A stretch of 64,000 bases of DNA from Cryptomeria japonica (Eukaryota; Streptophyta; Pinopsida; Cupressales; Cupressaceae): contig NC_081412.1 in assembly GCF_030272615.1 (NCBI RefSeq), positions 106,588,296 to 106,652,295 of the forward strand. Reading direction: 5' to 3'. Of this stretch, positions 44,108 to 54,624 are shown piece after piece (within the stretch, counting starts at the first letter, position 1; each line of letters starts with the position of its first letter). The position numbers and the translations under genes were made by a program. The notes below the pieces were generated by a model. It did no database searches and was not told the DNA's origin. It saw only the letters and a program-made list of their open reading frames with translations.

Positions 44108-44117
44108 TATATAAATA
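44108..44117 (+). promoter_or_regulatory. TATA box in Ret7 5' LTR
   Basis: TATATAAATA, also present as TATATAAAC near 50920 in the 3' LTR. It lies downstream of the ACCGAC cluster. Confidence 0.6.
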
Positions 44118-44861
44118 GAATGATTTGAGTATCTAGGAGGGATATATGAGATTAAATGGAAAATCATGAGAGAAGACACGATGTGATGTTATAGATTGAC
44201 AAAGATATTCAAAGGCTACCAAGAAAGTTTCAGAGAACAGTTTAAGGGACAGAGTTTACAAAAGTGGTTACCGAGTTGATTTATCAATTACCAAGGTATG
44301 CTATGAGCGAGATAATTTCATATTGAGCACATAGAGTCTACTATAACATTTCAGATGTAAAGTTGCAGATATTTTGTAAAGATTTTGATTGAATTATTTG
44401 AGTTGTGTTAGAAATCTTTAACAGGGTAAAAGACTCTAACAAAGTCTATAAATTGTAAAGCCTTTAACTAGGTCAGCATTTTTGTAAAAGTGTTTGTAAA
44501 ATCCTTTAGCAAGGTAGATCTAAAGATCTTTATACTCCTAACAGGGTAAGTTGTCAGAAATAGCTAAACATGTAGCTCTAACCGAGCAATCTTGATTATT
44601 GCAGTAGTGAAGTTGTGGGTGTCATCCCCACCGCAGTTTTTCTCTCTAACCAAGAGTTTCTGCGTAACCAAAAATCTTTGTGTTATGGAGTAAAATTTGT
44701 ATGGATGTTATTTCTATGATTATGTTTCAGCATTATATATTATGAGATCAGCAATACATAGTTTGTGTTTATCAGTAAAATTGTTTTTCAAGAAAAGTTT
44801 TGAAGCACTGATTCACCCCTCCCCTCTTAGTACATTATCTTTCCTAGTTGGACCTAACAAT

Positions 44862-44873
44862 TGGTATCAGAGC
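44862..44873 (+). other. Ret7 primer binding site (initiator tRNA-Met type)
   Basis: TGGTATCAGAGC, 2 nt after the LTR. Confidence 0.95.
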
Positions 44874-44921
44874 CCTACTCTTGGTAAAAGGATTAACAGC
44901 CTAAAGAGAAAGATCCTATCA

Positions 44922-46193
44922 ATGGAAGGCTATAAACAATCACGCAGAATTGTGAATCTTCAAGAAGAATTGGATCGTGCTAATCAAGTGATTGCAGATA
45001 TGCAGAGACAAATGCAAAGATCACTGAAAGTCAGAAGAAGGTTGTCTGGTGATTTACAGGACTCACAAGAGTTGGTGGAACAAATTGAGACATCATCTGA
45101 GAACAGCATATCAGAAGAGTCTGAAGAAATGATTGAAGAATTGAAAGAAAAGAACAAAGCACTGAGTGAACAGCTAAAAGCAATGAGAAGGGAACATGAG
45201 TATTTCAGCACACGGATGACTAAAAATCTTGATGCATTGAGGACAACAGAAGATAATATGCGAAATATAGAAAGAGAAAAACATCAGCTAGAAGCAATGG
45301 TGTCCGAAAAGAATGATGAAATATCAAGGATGACTAGAGTTCAACATAATCTGTCTAATCAATTGGATTATGCACATCATGAAGCGACTCTAAAAGAAAA
45401 TGAGAACCAAGCATTGAAACTTGAATTATCAAGATTGACCGATGAACTAGAAACTGAAAAGAAGTCAAAAGAAACACTGAAGAAAAGTTATGAAGCATCA
45501 AGAATGTTGGATGAGCAACTAAATATGAGATCACCCAACAAATCAGTGGGACTTGGTTACAAAAGAAACAACTCTACCGAGAAAGGGATCAACACCACCG
45601 AGAAAGGAGAATCATAAAAAAGGGCTGAAAATAAAGATAAGATGAAGGAAAAGAAGCCTATTTGTAACTACTGTGGAAAACAAGCACATACTACCAACGT
45701 TTGCCGGATCAGAAAAGGTAAGCAACTGAATGTTACTAGGTCTGATGGTTATTGTTACAATTGCAATAAGTATGGTCACACATCTAAGTAATGTAGGACA
45801 AAGTCTGTTAACAATTATCAGAAGGCAAAATTCAAGGGATTTTGCAAAAATTGCAATAGATATGGATACAATACCAAGAAATGTTGGTTTAAGCAGAAAA
45901 ACTATATGTGGTCTCCACACCGAGAAAATACTAGAAGCTACCGAACTCACACAGATCTCAATCGACAATATACTTCAGTACCATGGGATTACAATACAAG
46001 AATATGGTGTGAATGTTGTGGAAGATACGGACATATAAGTGTTAACTATATGATAAGGTTTGGAATGAACAACCGGAGATCATGGAGAAATCCTGGAATG
46101 GCATGTTTTCATTGTCACAAAGTTGGACACTTGGCTAAAGACTGCAGAGATCAACCCAGAGGAGATACTGAGGAGATAAGAAGCAAATTATAG
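44922..46193 (+). pseudogene. Ret7 ORF1: coiled-coil gag with five zinc-knuckle units
   Basis: The ATG at 44922 (MEGYKQSRRIVNLQEELDRA) is the first after the primer site; an open stretch upstream lies in the LTR. Residues 1-231 are a charged heptad-type coiled coil (EEMIEELKEKNKALSEQLKA, LSRLTDELETEKKSKETLKK). After a TAA at 45615-45617 the same frame continues with CX2CX4HX4C knuckles at 45663, 45753, 45843, 46011 and 46104. A stop at 45789-45791 lies in the second, the third has Tyr for His, and the fourth ends in Tyr instead of Cys. The first three are exactly 90 bp apart. The clear capsid domain of copia Gag is not obvious. With only two stops in 424 codons it was probably functional recently. 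Likely role: RNA binding and particle assembly. Confidence 0.75.
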
Positions 46194-46796
46194 AAATTTT
46201 GGAAAAAGAAGGAAAATGGGTCAACTAATGAAGGAAGCACCTTACCTACCAAGTTAGGTGCATCTACTTTGAATTAATCAATAAAGGTATGAAGGGACTA
46301 CATTTTGACAAGGTTAGATCTTAACAGTTCCTATTTAATCATGAACATAATTCCAAAATCTGCATAGCTAAGATGTAATAACAATTTTGAAATAGTATCT
46401 AGTCTTTTGAATTACCAGAGAAGTCGGTAAATGCATTAACCTCTCTAGTCGGTAAAAGCTTGTAAGGAAGATAGTCGGTTTAATGGATCTGAGTGCATTT
46501 AATGCCTATTATACCTAACTGCACGAAGCTCGATAAGGTCAAAAGGAAGTATTTAAAGTACTTTGCGCGGTCATTTTTCACTTACCAGTTTTCAAAGAAG
46601 CAAAGAAAAGCGAATCAAAGGTGATCACACATTTCCAAAAGTGAATTCAAGGTATTTAACATAATCTAAAACACATTTTCAGTAGTTAACCGATCAAAAT
46701 TAGTTGTGAATATTTGCATAGTATTTACTAAGTTGAAAGCATTTTCTAGTTATTTGAAACCCTAAGCTATTTCGTAAGTAGAATTTCGAGTTTGTA
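46194..46796 (+). promoter_or_regulatory. Ret7 inter-ORF region, possible internal promoter for ORF2
   Basis: 603 bp without an ORF. It contains three GTCGGT words (46423-46428, 46448-46453, 46474-46479), as in the LTR cluster. A TATTTAAAG TATA-like motif follows at 46550, about 250 bp before the ORF2 ATG. The order of GTCGGT sites, TATA-like box and ORF repeats the LTR arrangement. Promoter activity is inference. Confidence 0.35.
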
Positions 46797-49700
46797 ATGG
46801 CTCCCAAGGTACAAAACCCCATTGTAGTTGAGACCATTGAGAAGCTGACACTGAAATACACCTTACCTCTCAAAGTGGCATCCAAACCCAATGAGAAAAC
46901 TGCTTTCTCTCTTATTCTGAATAGGGTTCTATTGATTGAAGATGTTAGATTTTATACCAAATGTCGTGTTGAAGAGCTAGGTCATACTGAGATTAAGGAT
47001 ATGTATGATGAATTATGCACCGATGGAATTCTAGATAGCAAGTATGAGCATATCAAAGTTAAGGGATTGACCGAAGCCCTAACCTATCCTTGAGTCTTCA
47101 AACCCCAATGGGTCAAATTTGTCTTGAGCCAAGTGCATGACAATTTTATGTGGTTAGAGGATCAACCTTTCAAGATCACCAAGGAGATTATTCACATGAT
47201 AATCGGATACCCTATATTTGACCATGCCCGAGCACAGAAGATGATTTCACAGAAGGAATTGATAACATTAACAGGAGTTGAGTCTGATTGTAGAGGTCTT
47301 AAGTTGAACAATGTGACTGATGCGGAACTCAACTTTGCTGTTAGAGTTATTGGTTATTGTTTCTTCCAATCTGCAAGAGAAAACAGTGTACTGTGTGCAG
47401 CTATAGACTTGGCTTATAAAATTGTTAAAAAGGGTATGCAAATTGATTTATGTGAAGTATTATTGAAGAATCTTTTTGAAAATCTCAACACAATAAGGAA
47501 ACCGAAGAAGAAGAATACTCCAACACACTAAAGTTTGGGTCACTCTTGGTGTGTATGTTCTTCTATTTTCAGAAATTCTTTCCATCAGTCGGTAACATCA
47601 TTTGGGAATTACACCGACCAATCACCCATCAAATAAATGATTTCATCAATCAGCTAGGTGATAATTTCAATGTGATAATGGATGATTACTTCAACAATTT
47701 TCAGAAAAAGATGCATAGCAGGTACAGGATCCCACCTCAGCTAGTGGAAAAGTACAAGGATACTATATGTTTTGAAGTGGATACCAACTATTGTTATGTC
47801 AATGCAATAGAACCCAAGACTCAATTTTTACCGTCTATGGGTTATGAGATTGATTTTGACATTGCTCAATAGTAGATAGATGCCTTTTTGGCACTTCCAA
47901 GGCATGCTACTGAGATTAGATATGGCGCCTATGAAAAGGTAAAAGAAAAAGTAAAAATGAGCATTGTAGTACCGAAGGCTACCAGAAAAGCCACCAAAAT
48001 GATCAAGGATTTAACTGGAAAATTTGGAGAAGGTTCTACATCCACACCTACTAAGCCAGCAAGTAGGAAAAATGATCAACTTTTGATCGAGGAAGAATCT
48101 GAAGCTCAAGAAGCAGCAATTACACTGAGCAATGAGTTGCCAAAGGGAAAAAATTTGAAAAGAAAGAAACAGGATACAACCAAGGTATCACTGACCCCGC
48201 CAGTAAAGCGACCGAACACTAGATCATCTGCTGTGTCACCCGGTAAGAAGCAGAAAAATGTTGAAATGCCTAAGGTTACAAAAACTTATAGAAAGAAGAC
48301 CAGAAGACTAATTTTGGATAAAGAGGCAAGTGACACAGAGTCTGAAGATGTAAATAAATTTCAGATTGTAAAAAGCACTAAGGATGATGTACATAGTGTT
48401 GACAATTTTTGTGCAAAATTAAAGCAATATGGTGGATTTGGGTCATTTAGATATGTAAAATATGACTCCAGAACAGAAGAAGAGAAGAGGCAAATAGAAG
48501 AGACTGTGATTTGTACACTTCTCAAGTTCCGAGTAGTTCCATTGGAAGTAACTGATTTTCTTCCAAAATCATTGTACTCACATATTGATAATAGATGGAA
48601 ATATGCTATCAACTTGGAGAAGCAGATAAGAGAAAGAGTTTTGGTACATCTCTTTCCAGATATGTCGGTAGATGATATAAAAGATCATTTGAAAAACTAC
48701 CAGATAAATTTTCAAGTAAAGCAAAGGGCCTTGAAAATGATGAATGGCCTTTATCTTGAAGTTGAGAATGAAACTAAAGAAAAATGGAAGGAAATATTCA
48801 AAATTCAGACTGAAGAGCCTAAAGGTGAAGCGGAGATAGTTGACATCACCGAGCAAGATCCTGCGTCCACTATTCAGTTAGATGAGGATGTCATGGACAC
48901 TGAGGCACAGGAAGAAGAGATGATAGAAGGGAATTCCTATGCCAAATTGGCATCAAGTGAATCAGTTTTGGAACAAGTTAAGTCCTATCCTCCGGTAACC
49001 CAACAAGTTTCAGCCGAGAAACCTCAAGACACAGATCCAGGTACAGAGGGGCAAAAGGCTAAACAAGATGAATCTACCTCTCAGGCCACCGACAAGCAAA
49101 CTTCCCAAGTACCTTCGAGCACCAAAATAGTTGCCATTGAAACCTCAAGCAAGGAAACACTGAAGGATACAATAGCGGCTACAAGAACTGACAAAAGTGT
49201 TGCCTCCACCAAGCAACATACCGAGGAAGGACAAGCCTCCAAAGCCATTGTACCCATTCAACTGGTGAAGGCATCATCATCAAAAGAGAAGAAAGAAAAG
49301 AGACACAGTTTCAAGATAGATCTATCAAAGCCTATTGTGTTTCCGAATGTTGACATTGCAAAATTAAAAAGGCAAGCACTGATAGAATTCGGTGAGCTTT
49401 GTAAAGCCAAAGCAGAACAAGAAAAACAGATAGCTATTGTGCAGAAGAATCGAGTACTTCAGAAGGTCAAAGCATTATTGAGAGACATGATACCTGAAGC
49501 TACCATAAATAAAGATGTTGCCATCCATATGCAACTGGATGAACTACTCACTTAATTAGAGGCATCAGGAGTAGAAGCATCAAAATACCTTAGCAAATTG
49601 AAAGAAAAAGAGCTAACAGCCAAGATGATTGAAGAAGTGCAGAAAGCAATTTATATAGGTAAAACAAAGCTTATTGAATTCATTGCTAAATTGTCTCCTC

Positions 49701-50170
49701 AACTCAAGCATATCGTTTATCTATTCTAGAAGTTATGTACATTCTCATTCTTTATCAAAGATATCAAGAATAAGACTGAAGTCATTGAAAAAGAGATTAC
49801 CGATCTCTACAATAAATTGACTACTGAGCCAAATTCTATTCAGAATTTTTATACAAAGCTACAAATTCTTATGGCTCAACAATTAGAACTTCGAAATGAA
49901 GAGCACAAAATAAGGATGGATATCATGACTCTTCAAACATTGTTTATTCCCCATCTGTCATCAGTTCAAAAGCAGATCAACTGAGCTACCCAATTGTCCA
50001 CTCAAGCAGAGGGAAGCACTTTAGATGGTTTGATCTCACTGTCAGCTGATATTACAACTCAGAATTCACTAATGGAAAGTGTCAAGGATGCACTTACCAA
50101 CGCTCTTACAGATGCTTGTACAAAGTATAAATCTATTTTTGACCAGTTGCCCCCACCAAATGGTAACTAG
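46797..50170 (+). pseudogene. Ret7 ORF2: large protein of unknown function in the pol position
   Basis: About 1,120 codons starting MAPKVQNPIVVETIEKLTL. Frame 1 runs to 47531 with one TGA at 47091. It then shifts frame near 47535 and continues to 50170, with stops at 47870-47875, 49553-49555 and twice after 49700. The stretch 47888-49555 is open for 555 codons. The N-terminal third is an ordered alpha-helical region (AVRVIGYCFFQSARENSVL, LAYKIVKKGMQIDLCEVLL, FGSLLVCMFFYFQKFFPSVG) that recalls, by general layout only, the plant transposon-associated/env-like ORFs of some Sirevirus and Athila elements. The middle is basic and then Glu/Ser/Thr-rich (KKTRRLILDKEASDTESED). The C-terminal third is coiled-coil-like. 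No retroviral enzyme motif or signal peptide is visible. I do not recognise the protein. Confidence 0.6.
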
Positions 50171-50481
50171 TTTTGATGTTTGTCAAAAAGGGGGGGTGTA
50201 TCGAGTATATATAGAGTATCTGAGTGTACATAGTTTATAATAAATACTGAGTGTATAGTTGAAATGGACAGGGGGAGCATAGAACATCAGGAGCATGAAA
50301 TGCAGAGTATGGATCATCAAGTTATGTACAGAATATTGATAAGGGGAGTATGTATTTAAGTATGTATTTGAACAAATGTATATAGTGTCATTTCAGTTTA
50401 TTTTTGTAAGTATATAGATTTTGTGTTATGAGTTTGAAAGGAGTTTTGTCAACATACCAAACTAATGTCAAAACGGGAGAT
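50171..50481 (+). other. Ret7 3' noncoding region with multiple purine tracts
   Basis: Purine-rich G runs at 50185-50196 (AAAAAGGGGGGG), 50271-50276, near 50342 and 50470-50480 (AAAACGGGAGA), the last directly before the 3' LTR. TTTGTC before the first tract and GTCAAAA before the last suggest duplicated tracts. Confidence 0.65.
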
Positions 50482-51671
50482 TGTTACTATTTACTAAGTT
50501 GTCATTAGTTTTATTCCCAAAGTCATTCTATATACTCTAGTCGGTTAATACTACGGAAATGTCTAGTCGGTAATACTAAGGCTATCGATGTCGATTACAG
50601 AAGAAAGGCTAGTCACTGAGATAATATATACCGAGTTGTCTACCTAGTAAATTTCATATGTCTACCGAGTAGCAAAGAAGGTATACCAAGTTAATCTGAA
50701 CCGAGTGGAAACGTGTTACTAGATTCAATGAACCTGGACACACATGTGTAACGTGTTACAAGATTCGAGAACATGGAACCGTTATTACATAGGAAATTGC
50801 ATTTAAAGATTTTGTATGATTTTGAGGAAGAATATCCAACGAAATAATTTATATATTTATTCATTCAATAAAACATGTTTGTATGATCGAAGCATGAATG
50901 GATCATCATCTCAAAGATCTATATAAACAGAATGATTTGAGTATCTAGGAGGGATATATGAGATGAAATGGAAAATCATGAGATAAGACACGATGTGATG
51001 TTATAGATTGACAGAGATATTTAGAGGCTACCGAGAAAGTTTCAGAGAACAGTTTAAGGGACGGAGTATATAGAAGTGGTTACCGAGTTGATTTATCAAT
51101 TACCGAGGTATGCTATGAGCAAGGTAATTTCACATTGAGCACATAGAGTCTGCTATAACATTTTAGATGTAAATTTGCAGATATTTTGTAAAGATTTTGA
51201 TTGAATTATTTGAGTTGTGTTAGAAACCTTTAACAAGGTAAAAGACTCTAACAAAGTCTATAAATTGTAAAGCCTTTAACCAGGTACAACATTTTTGTAA
51301 AAGTGTTTGTAAAATCCTTTAGCAAGGTAGATCTAAAGATCTTTGTACTCCTAACAGGGTAAGCTATCAGAAATAACTAAACATGTATCTCTAACTGAGC
51401 AATCTTGATTATTGTAGCAGTGAAGTTGTGGGTGCCATCCCCACCGCAGTTTTTCTCTCTAACCAAGAGTTTTTGTGTGACCAAAAATCTTTGTGTTATG
51501 GAGTGAAATTTGTATGGATGTTATTTCTATGATTATGTTTCAGCATTATATATTATGAGATCAGCAATACACAGTTTATGTTTATCAGTAAAATTGTTTT
51601 CGAGAAAAGTTTTGAAGTACTGATTCACCCCTCCCCTCTCAGTACATTAGCTTTCCTAGTTGGACCTAACA
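50482..51671 (+). repeat. Ret7 3' LTR
   Basis: TGTTACTATTTAC...GGACCTAACA, 1,190 bp, near-identical to 43674-44859. Confidence 0.95.
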
Positions 51672-51676
51672 TTTTA
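51672..51676. repeat. Ret7 target site duplication, right copy
   Basis: TTTTA, matching 43669-43673. Confidence 0.75.
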
Positions 51677-52619
51677 AGTACGATAGAATGATTAAGAGTT
51701 GGAACTTAGGTGAGCTCACATGTTGATTGATAGTTGAACTACTAATTTGGAGGTGGAACATAATTGATTGAATAGATAAAATGAGTTAACTAATTGAGAA
51801 AAAATTGATAAAAAGATGAAAAAGATTGATTGAAGGAAATTAAGAGGATGACAAAGAAAACTTTATTTAGAAAAAGCTAACTAGAAGATAGAAATAGGAA
51901 TATAAATAGTTAACTGAGATGACTGATTGAATTCTTTTTAGAAAAAAGCAAAGTGGAAGATAAAAATAGGAATTGAAAAGATAATTAATTTAGCATTTGC
52001 TTGCACTTTGACTTGGATTTTCAATTTTATTTTTGCTTGAGATTTAATTCAAATATTGAATTTATTTTAAATTCAATTTGTTATTTGAATATATTTAGAA
52101 CTTGACTTTGATTTCCAAATTGATTTTTTAAATCATGCACGTATTTGAAATTAGAAGAAATTAGAAGAACGTGAAATTAAATGAAATTAAAAGAAATAAT
52201 TTAAAGAAACTATTTAATTATTTAGAAATTGAATTTAATTAAATAATAAAGATTATTCAAATTAAAAGATTAAAATCACAATTAATTAAATAAATTATAT
52301 TTAATTAATATTAAGAAAAAGGTTAATGAGTAATTGAATAGAGATAGAAAAAAAATGGAATTTATTTAAATAATGAAGATTATTTAAATTGAAAGATTAA
52401 TAATCATAATTAATTAAATAATAAATATTTAATTAATATTAGAAAATGGTTTAAATGATTAAATGATGATAGAATTGAAATAGAATAATTAGTAAGATGA
52501 TGAGGAAATGTGAAATTAGAAGAACAAGATTAATTAACTTAATTAAAGAACTAAATAATTATTTAACTAATTTAGACGAATAATTAATACATGATCAATG
52601 AGATATTTTTAGATGTCTA
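51677..52619 (-). repeat. Inverted, truncated Ret4/Ret6-family LTR
   Basis: The reverse complement of this segment follows the Ret4/Ret6 LTR from its start (TAGACATCTAAAAAT... at 52619) through TCAACATGTGAGCTCACCTA and stops near 51690, so about 350 bp of the LTR end are missing. It faces the forward Ret6 LTR on the other side of Ret7 and is joined directly to the Ret8 RT gene. Confidence 0.85.
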
Positions 52620-54619
52620 TGGTGGTTGTGGCTAAGGCTAAAAATAAGATTAGGATGTGTATGAATTTCCGTGATTTAAACAAGGCCTCTTTAAAGGATG
52701 ACTTTCCTCTCCCAAATATCGATATGATAGTGGATTTGATAGCAGGGCATGCATTATTATCCTTTATGGATGGTTTCTTAGGATATAATCAAATCTTCAT
52801 TAATCCTCAAGATCAATATAAAACTGCTTTTACCATCCCTTGGGGTACATTCTGTTGGATCGTAATGCCTTTTGGATTGAAAAATGCAGGTGCAATCTAT
52901 CAGCGCGCTATGACTCTCATCTTCCATGACTATATGCATAAAACCTTAGAAGATTACATTGATGATATTTTAGCCAAATCTATTTTTCGTACAAATCATT
53001 TTAACATCCTTCGTCAAATCTTTGAGAGAATTTGTAAGTATAACATGCGTTTGGATCCCCAAAAATGTATTTTTGGTGTGGATAGTGGAAAACTATTAGG
53101 ATTCATAGTTTCACATGATGGCGTTGAGGTGGATAAAAAGAAGATATATGCTATCGTTAACATGCCACCTCCTAAGAATCTCTGCCAACTAAAAATCTTG
53201 CAAGGAAGATCTAAGCTATTCGTAGGTTCATTTCTCAACTTGCGGATTGTACCTTTCACTTCACAAAATTGCTTAAAATGAATATCTTTCCAATGGAATG
53301 AGGATTGTCGTCAAGCATTTGAAGACCTAAAGACCTATTTGGCCAATCCTCCTATTCTTCAACCTGTTGATCCTACTAAGCATTTCCTTTTGTACACCAC
53401 TACTTCCCCTCAAGCTCTTGCAGCCCTATTAGCACAATATGATAAGGATGGTAGAGAATGCCCGATTTATTACATAAGCCACACTCTACTCGATTACGAA
53501 GTCCGATATTTTACAATAGAAAGAGAGTGACTTGCTTTAGTCTTTGCAACACAAAAGTTGAGGCATTATCTCTTGAATTTTGAGGTCCATGTTATCATCA
53601 AATTTGATCCTCTTAAACATCTTTTCTCCAAAACTGCCCTTTCTGGACGCTTAGCTAAGTGGGTTATGATGTTGACCGAGTTTGACCTTAAGTTTGTCTC
53701 ACAAAAGGAAACAAAAGGTCAAGCATTGACTAACCACTTAGTCGATGCTCCTTCACCCTTCTCCCTACCCAATCCAGAGTCCTTTCCTAACGAATACATT
53801 TTTTCCACTAAGGTTGATCAGACTTGGGAATTGTAATTTGATGGCTCTAAGTGTCATGCAGGATCGAGGGAAGGGGTGGTTTTAATCTCTCCTAAAAAGA
53901 AGCCTATTCCTTTATCATGTCATCATAATTTATTATGTACTAACAACATTGTTGAATATGAGGCTCTTATAGATGAAATTAAAGCAACCTTGGTGTTGAA
54001 TGTGAAACATCTACATATTTATGTAGATTCTCAACTAATCATAAGACAAGTGATAGGAGTTTATCAAGTTAGGAAAGACAAATTATCATAATATAGAGAT
54101 CTAGCTATATCCTTGTTTCAAAAATTTGATTATTATACCATGGAGCCCATTCCTCGAAAAGATAATCGACATGATGATGCGATGGTATGTGTTGCCTCTC
54201 TTGTGTCTCTAGAGGACCCCTTGGTAGATCTTAAATTCACTATTCACAACCTCACTACCCCGACTATTGTTGATAATACTAGTGATGTGGCATATTGTTG
54301 CATTATAGATTTTGATGAATGGTACTCGCATATCGTGAGATATTTGAGTGATGGTACATTTCCTTACTCCGCGAGTAAGAATAATAGGGCTAGGATTCAC
54401 AAATTGGCTGCTAGATACATTATCCTTTCCAATGTTCTTTATAGAAGGGGTTATAATGGTCTTCGCCTTCAATGCCTAAACAAGGCTAAAATCCCTATTG
54501 CTCTTAAGGAAGCACATTCAGGTGCTTGTGGGGGGCATTTTGGGGGTAGATTTTTAGTTCATAGATTGCTCTGAATAGGATATTATTGGCAAACCATGGA
54601 AAAAGATTCCTTTACATTT
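52620..54619 (+). pseudogene. Ret8: gypsy pol remnant, RT, RNase H, second RNase H, integrase start
   Basis: It begins inside RT at the LTR junction. MCMNFRDLNKASLKDDFPLP, SFMDGFLGYNQIFI, IVMPFGLKNAGAIYQRAM and the catalytic YIDD (52955-52966) are present. The connection and RNase H follow (FLLYTTTSPQALAALLAQYD; IERE; HYLLNFEVHVIIKFDPLKHL). A second, archaeal-like RNase H starts after a stop at 53834: FDGSKCHAGSREGVVLISP, TNNIVEYEALIDEIKA, HIYVDSQLIIRQVIG, with the three acidic residues kept. An integrase zinc-binding start (HSGACGGHFGG) is cut by the Ret9 LTR. All pieces share one frame broken by five stops and no frameshift. Dual RNase H is the mark of the Tat group of plant gypsy elements. 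Confidence 0.9.
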
Positions 54620-54624
54620 GTTAT
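54620..54624. repeat. Predicted Ret9 target site (left copy)
   Basis: GTTAT directly before the Ret9 LTR within the Ret8 integrase gene. The right copy is outside the window. It is the same pentamer as the Ret3 target. Confidence 0.45.

Larger units (their letters stand above)
43674..44859 (+). repeat. Ret7 5' LTR
   Basis: TGTTACTATTTAC...GGACCTAACA. The first 220 bp are studded with TACCGAG and GTCGGT words; the TATA box is at 44108. Confidence 0.95.
43674..51671 (+). mobile_element. Ret7: complete LTR element with gag and a novel ORF2 instead of pol
   Basis: 7,998 bp with 1,186- and 1,190-bp LTRs that differ by a few percent by eye, an iMet primer site and TTTTA duplications. ORF1 encodes a coiled-coil protein with zinc knuckles. 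ORF2 (about 1,120 codons) occupies the pol region but shows no protease, integrase, RT or RNase H motifs. Several G-rich purine tracts (50185-50196, 50271-50276, 50470-50480) before the 3' LTR recall Sireviruses of the copia group. The copia assignment rests on the primer site, the LTR ends TGTTA...TAACA and these tracts, not on pol. Confidence 0.88.

Noticed and set aside
44697-44921. Upstream extension of Ret7 ORF1
   Set aside because: These codons are within the LTR and primer site; the first sensible start is 44922.
46797-50170. Ret7 ORF2 as a normal host gene
   Set aside because: It is inside a bounded LTR element, intronless, and broken. Capture from a host gene remains possible but I see no recognisable host domain.
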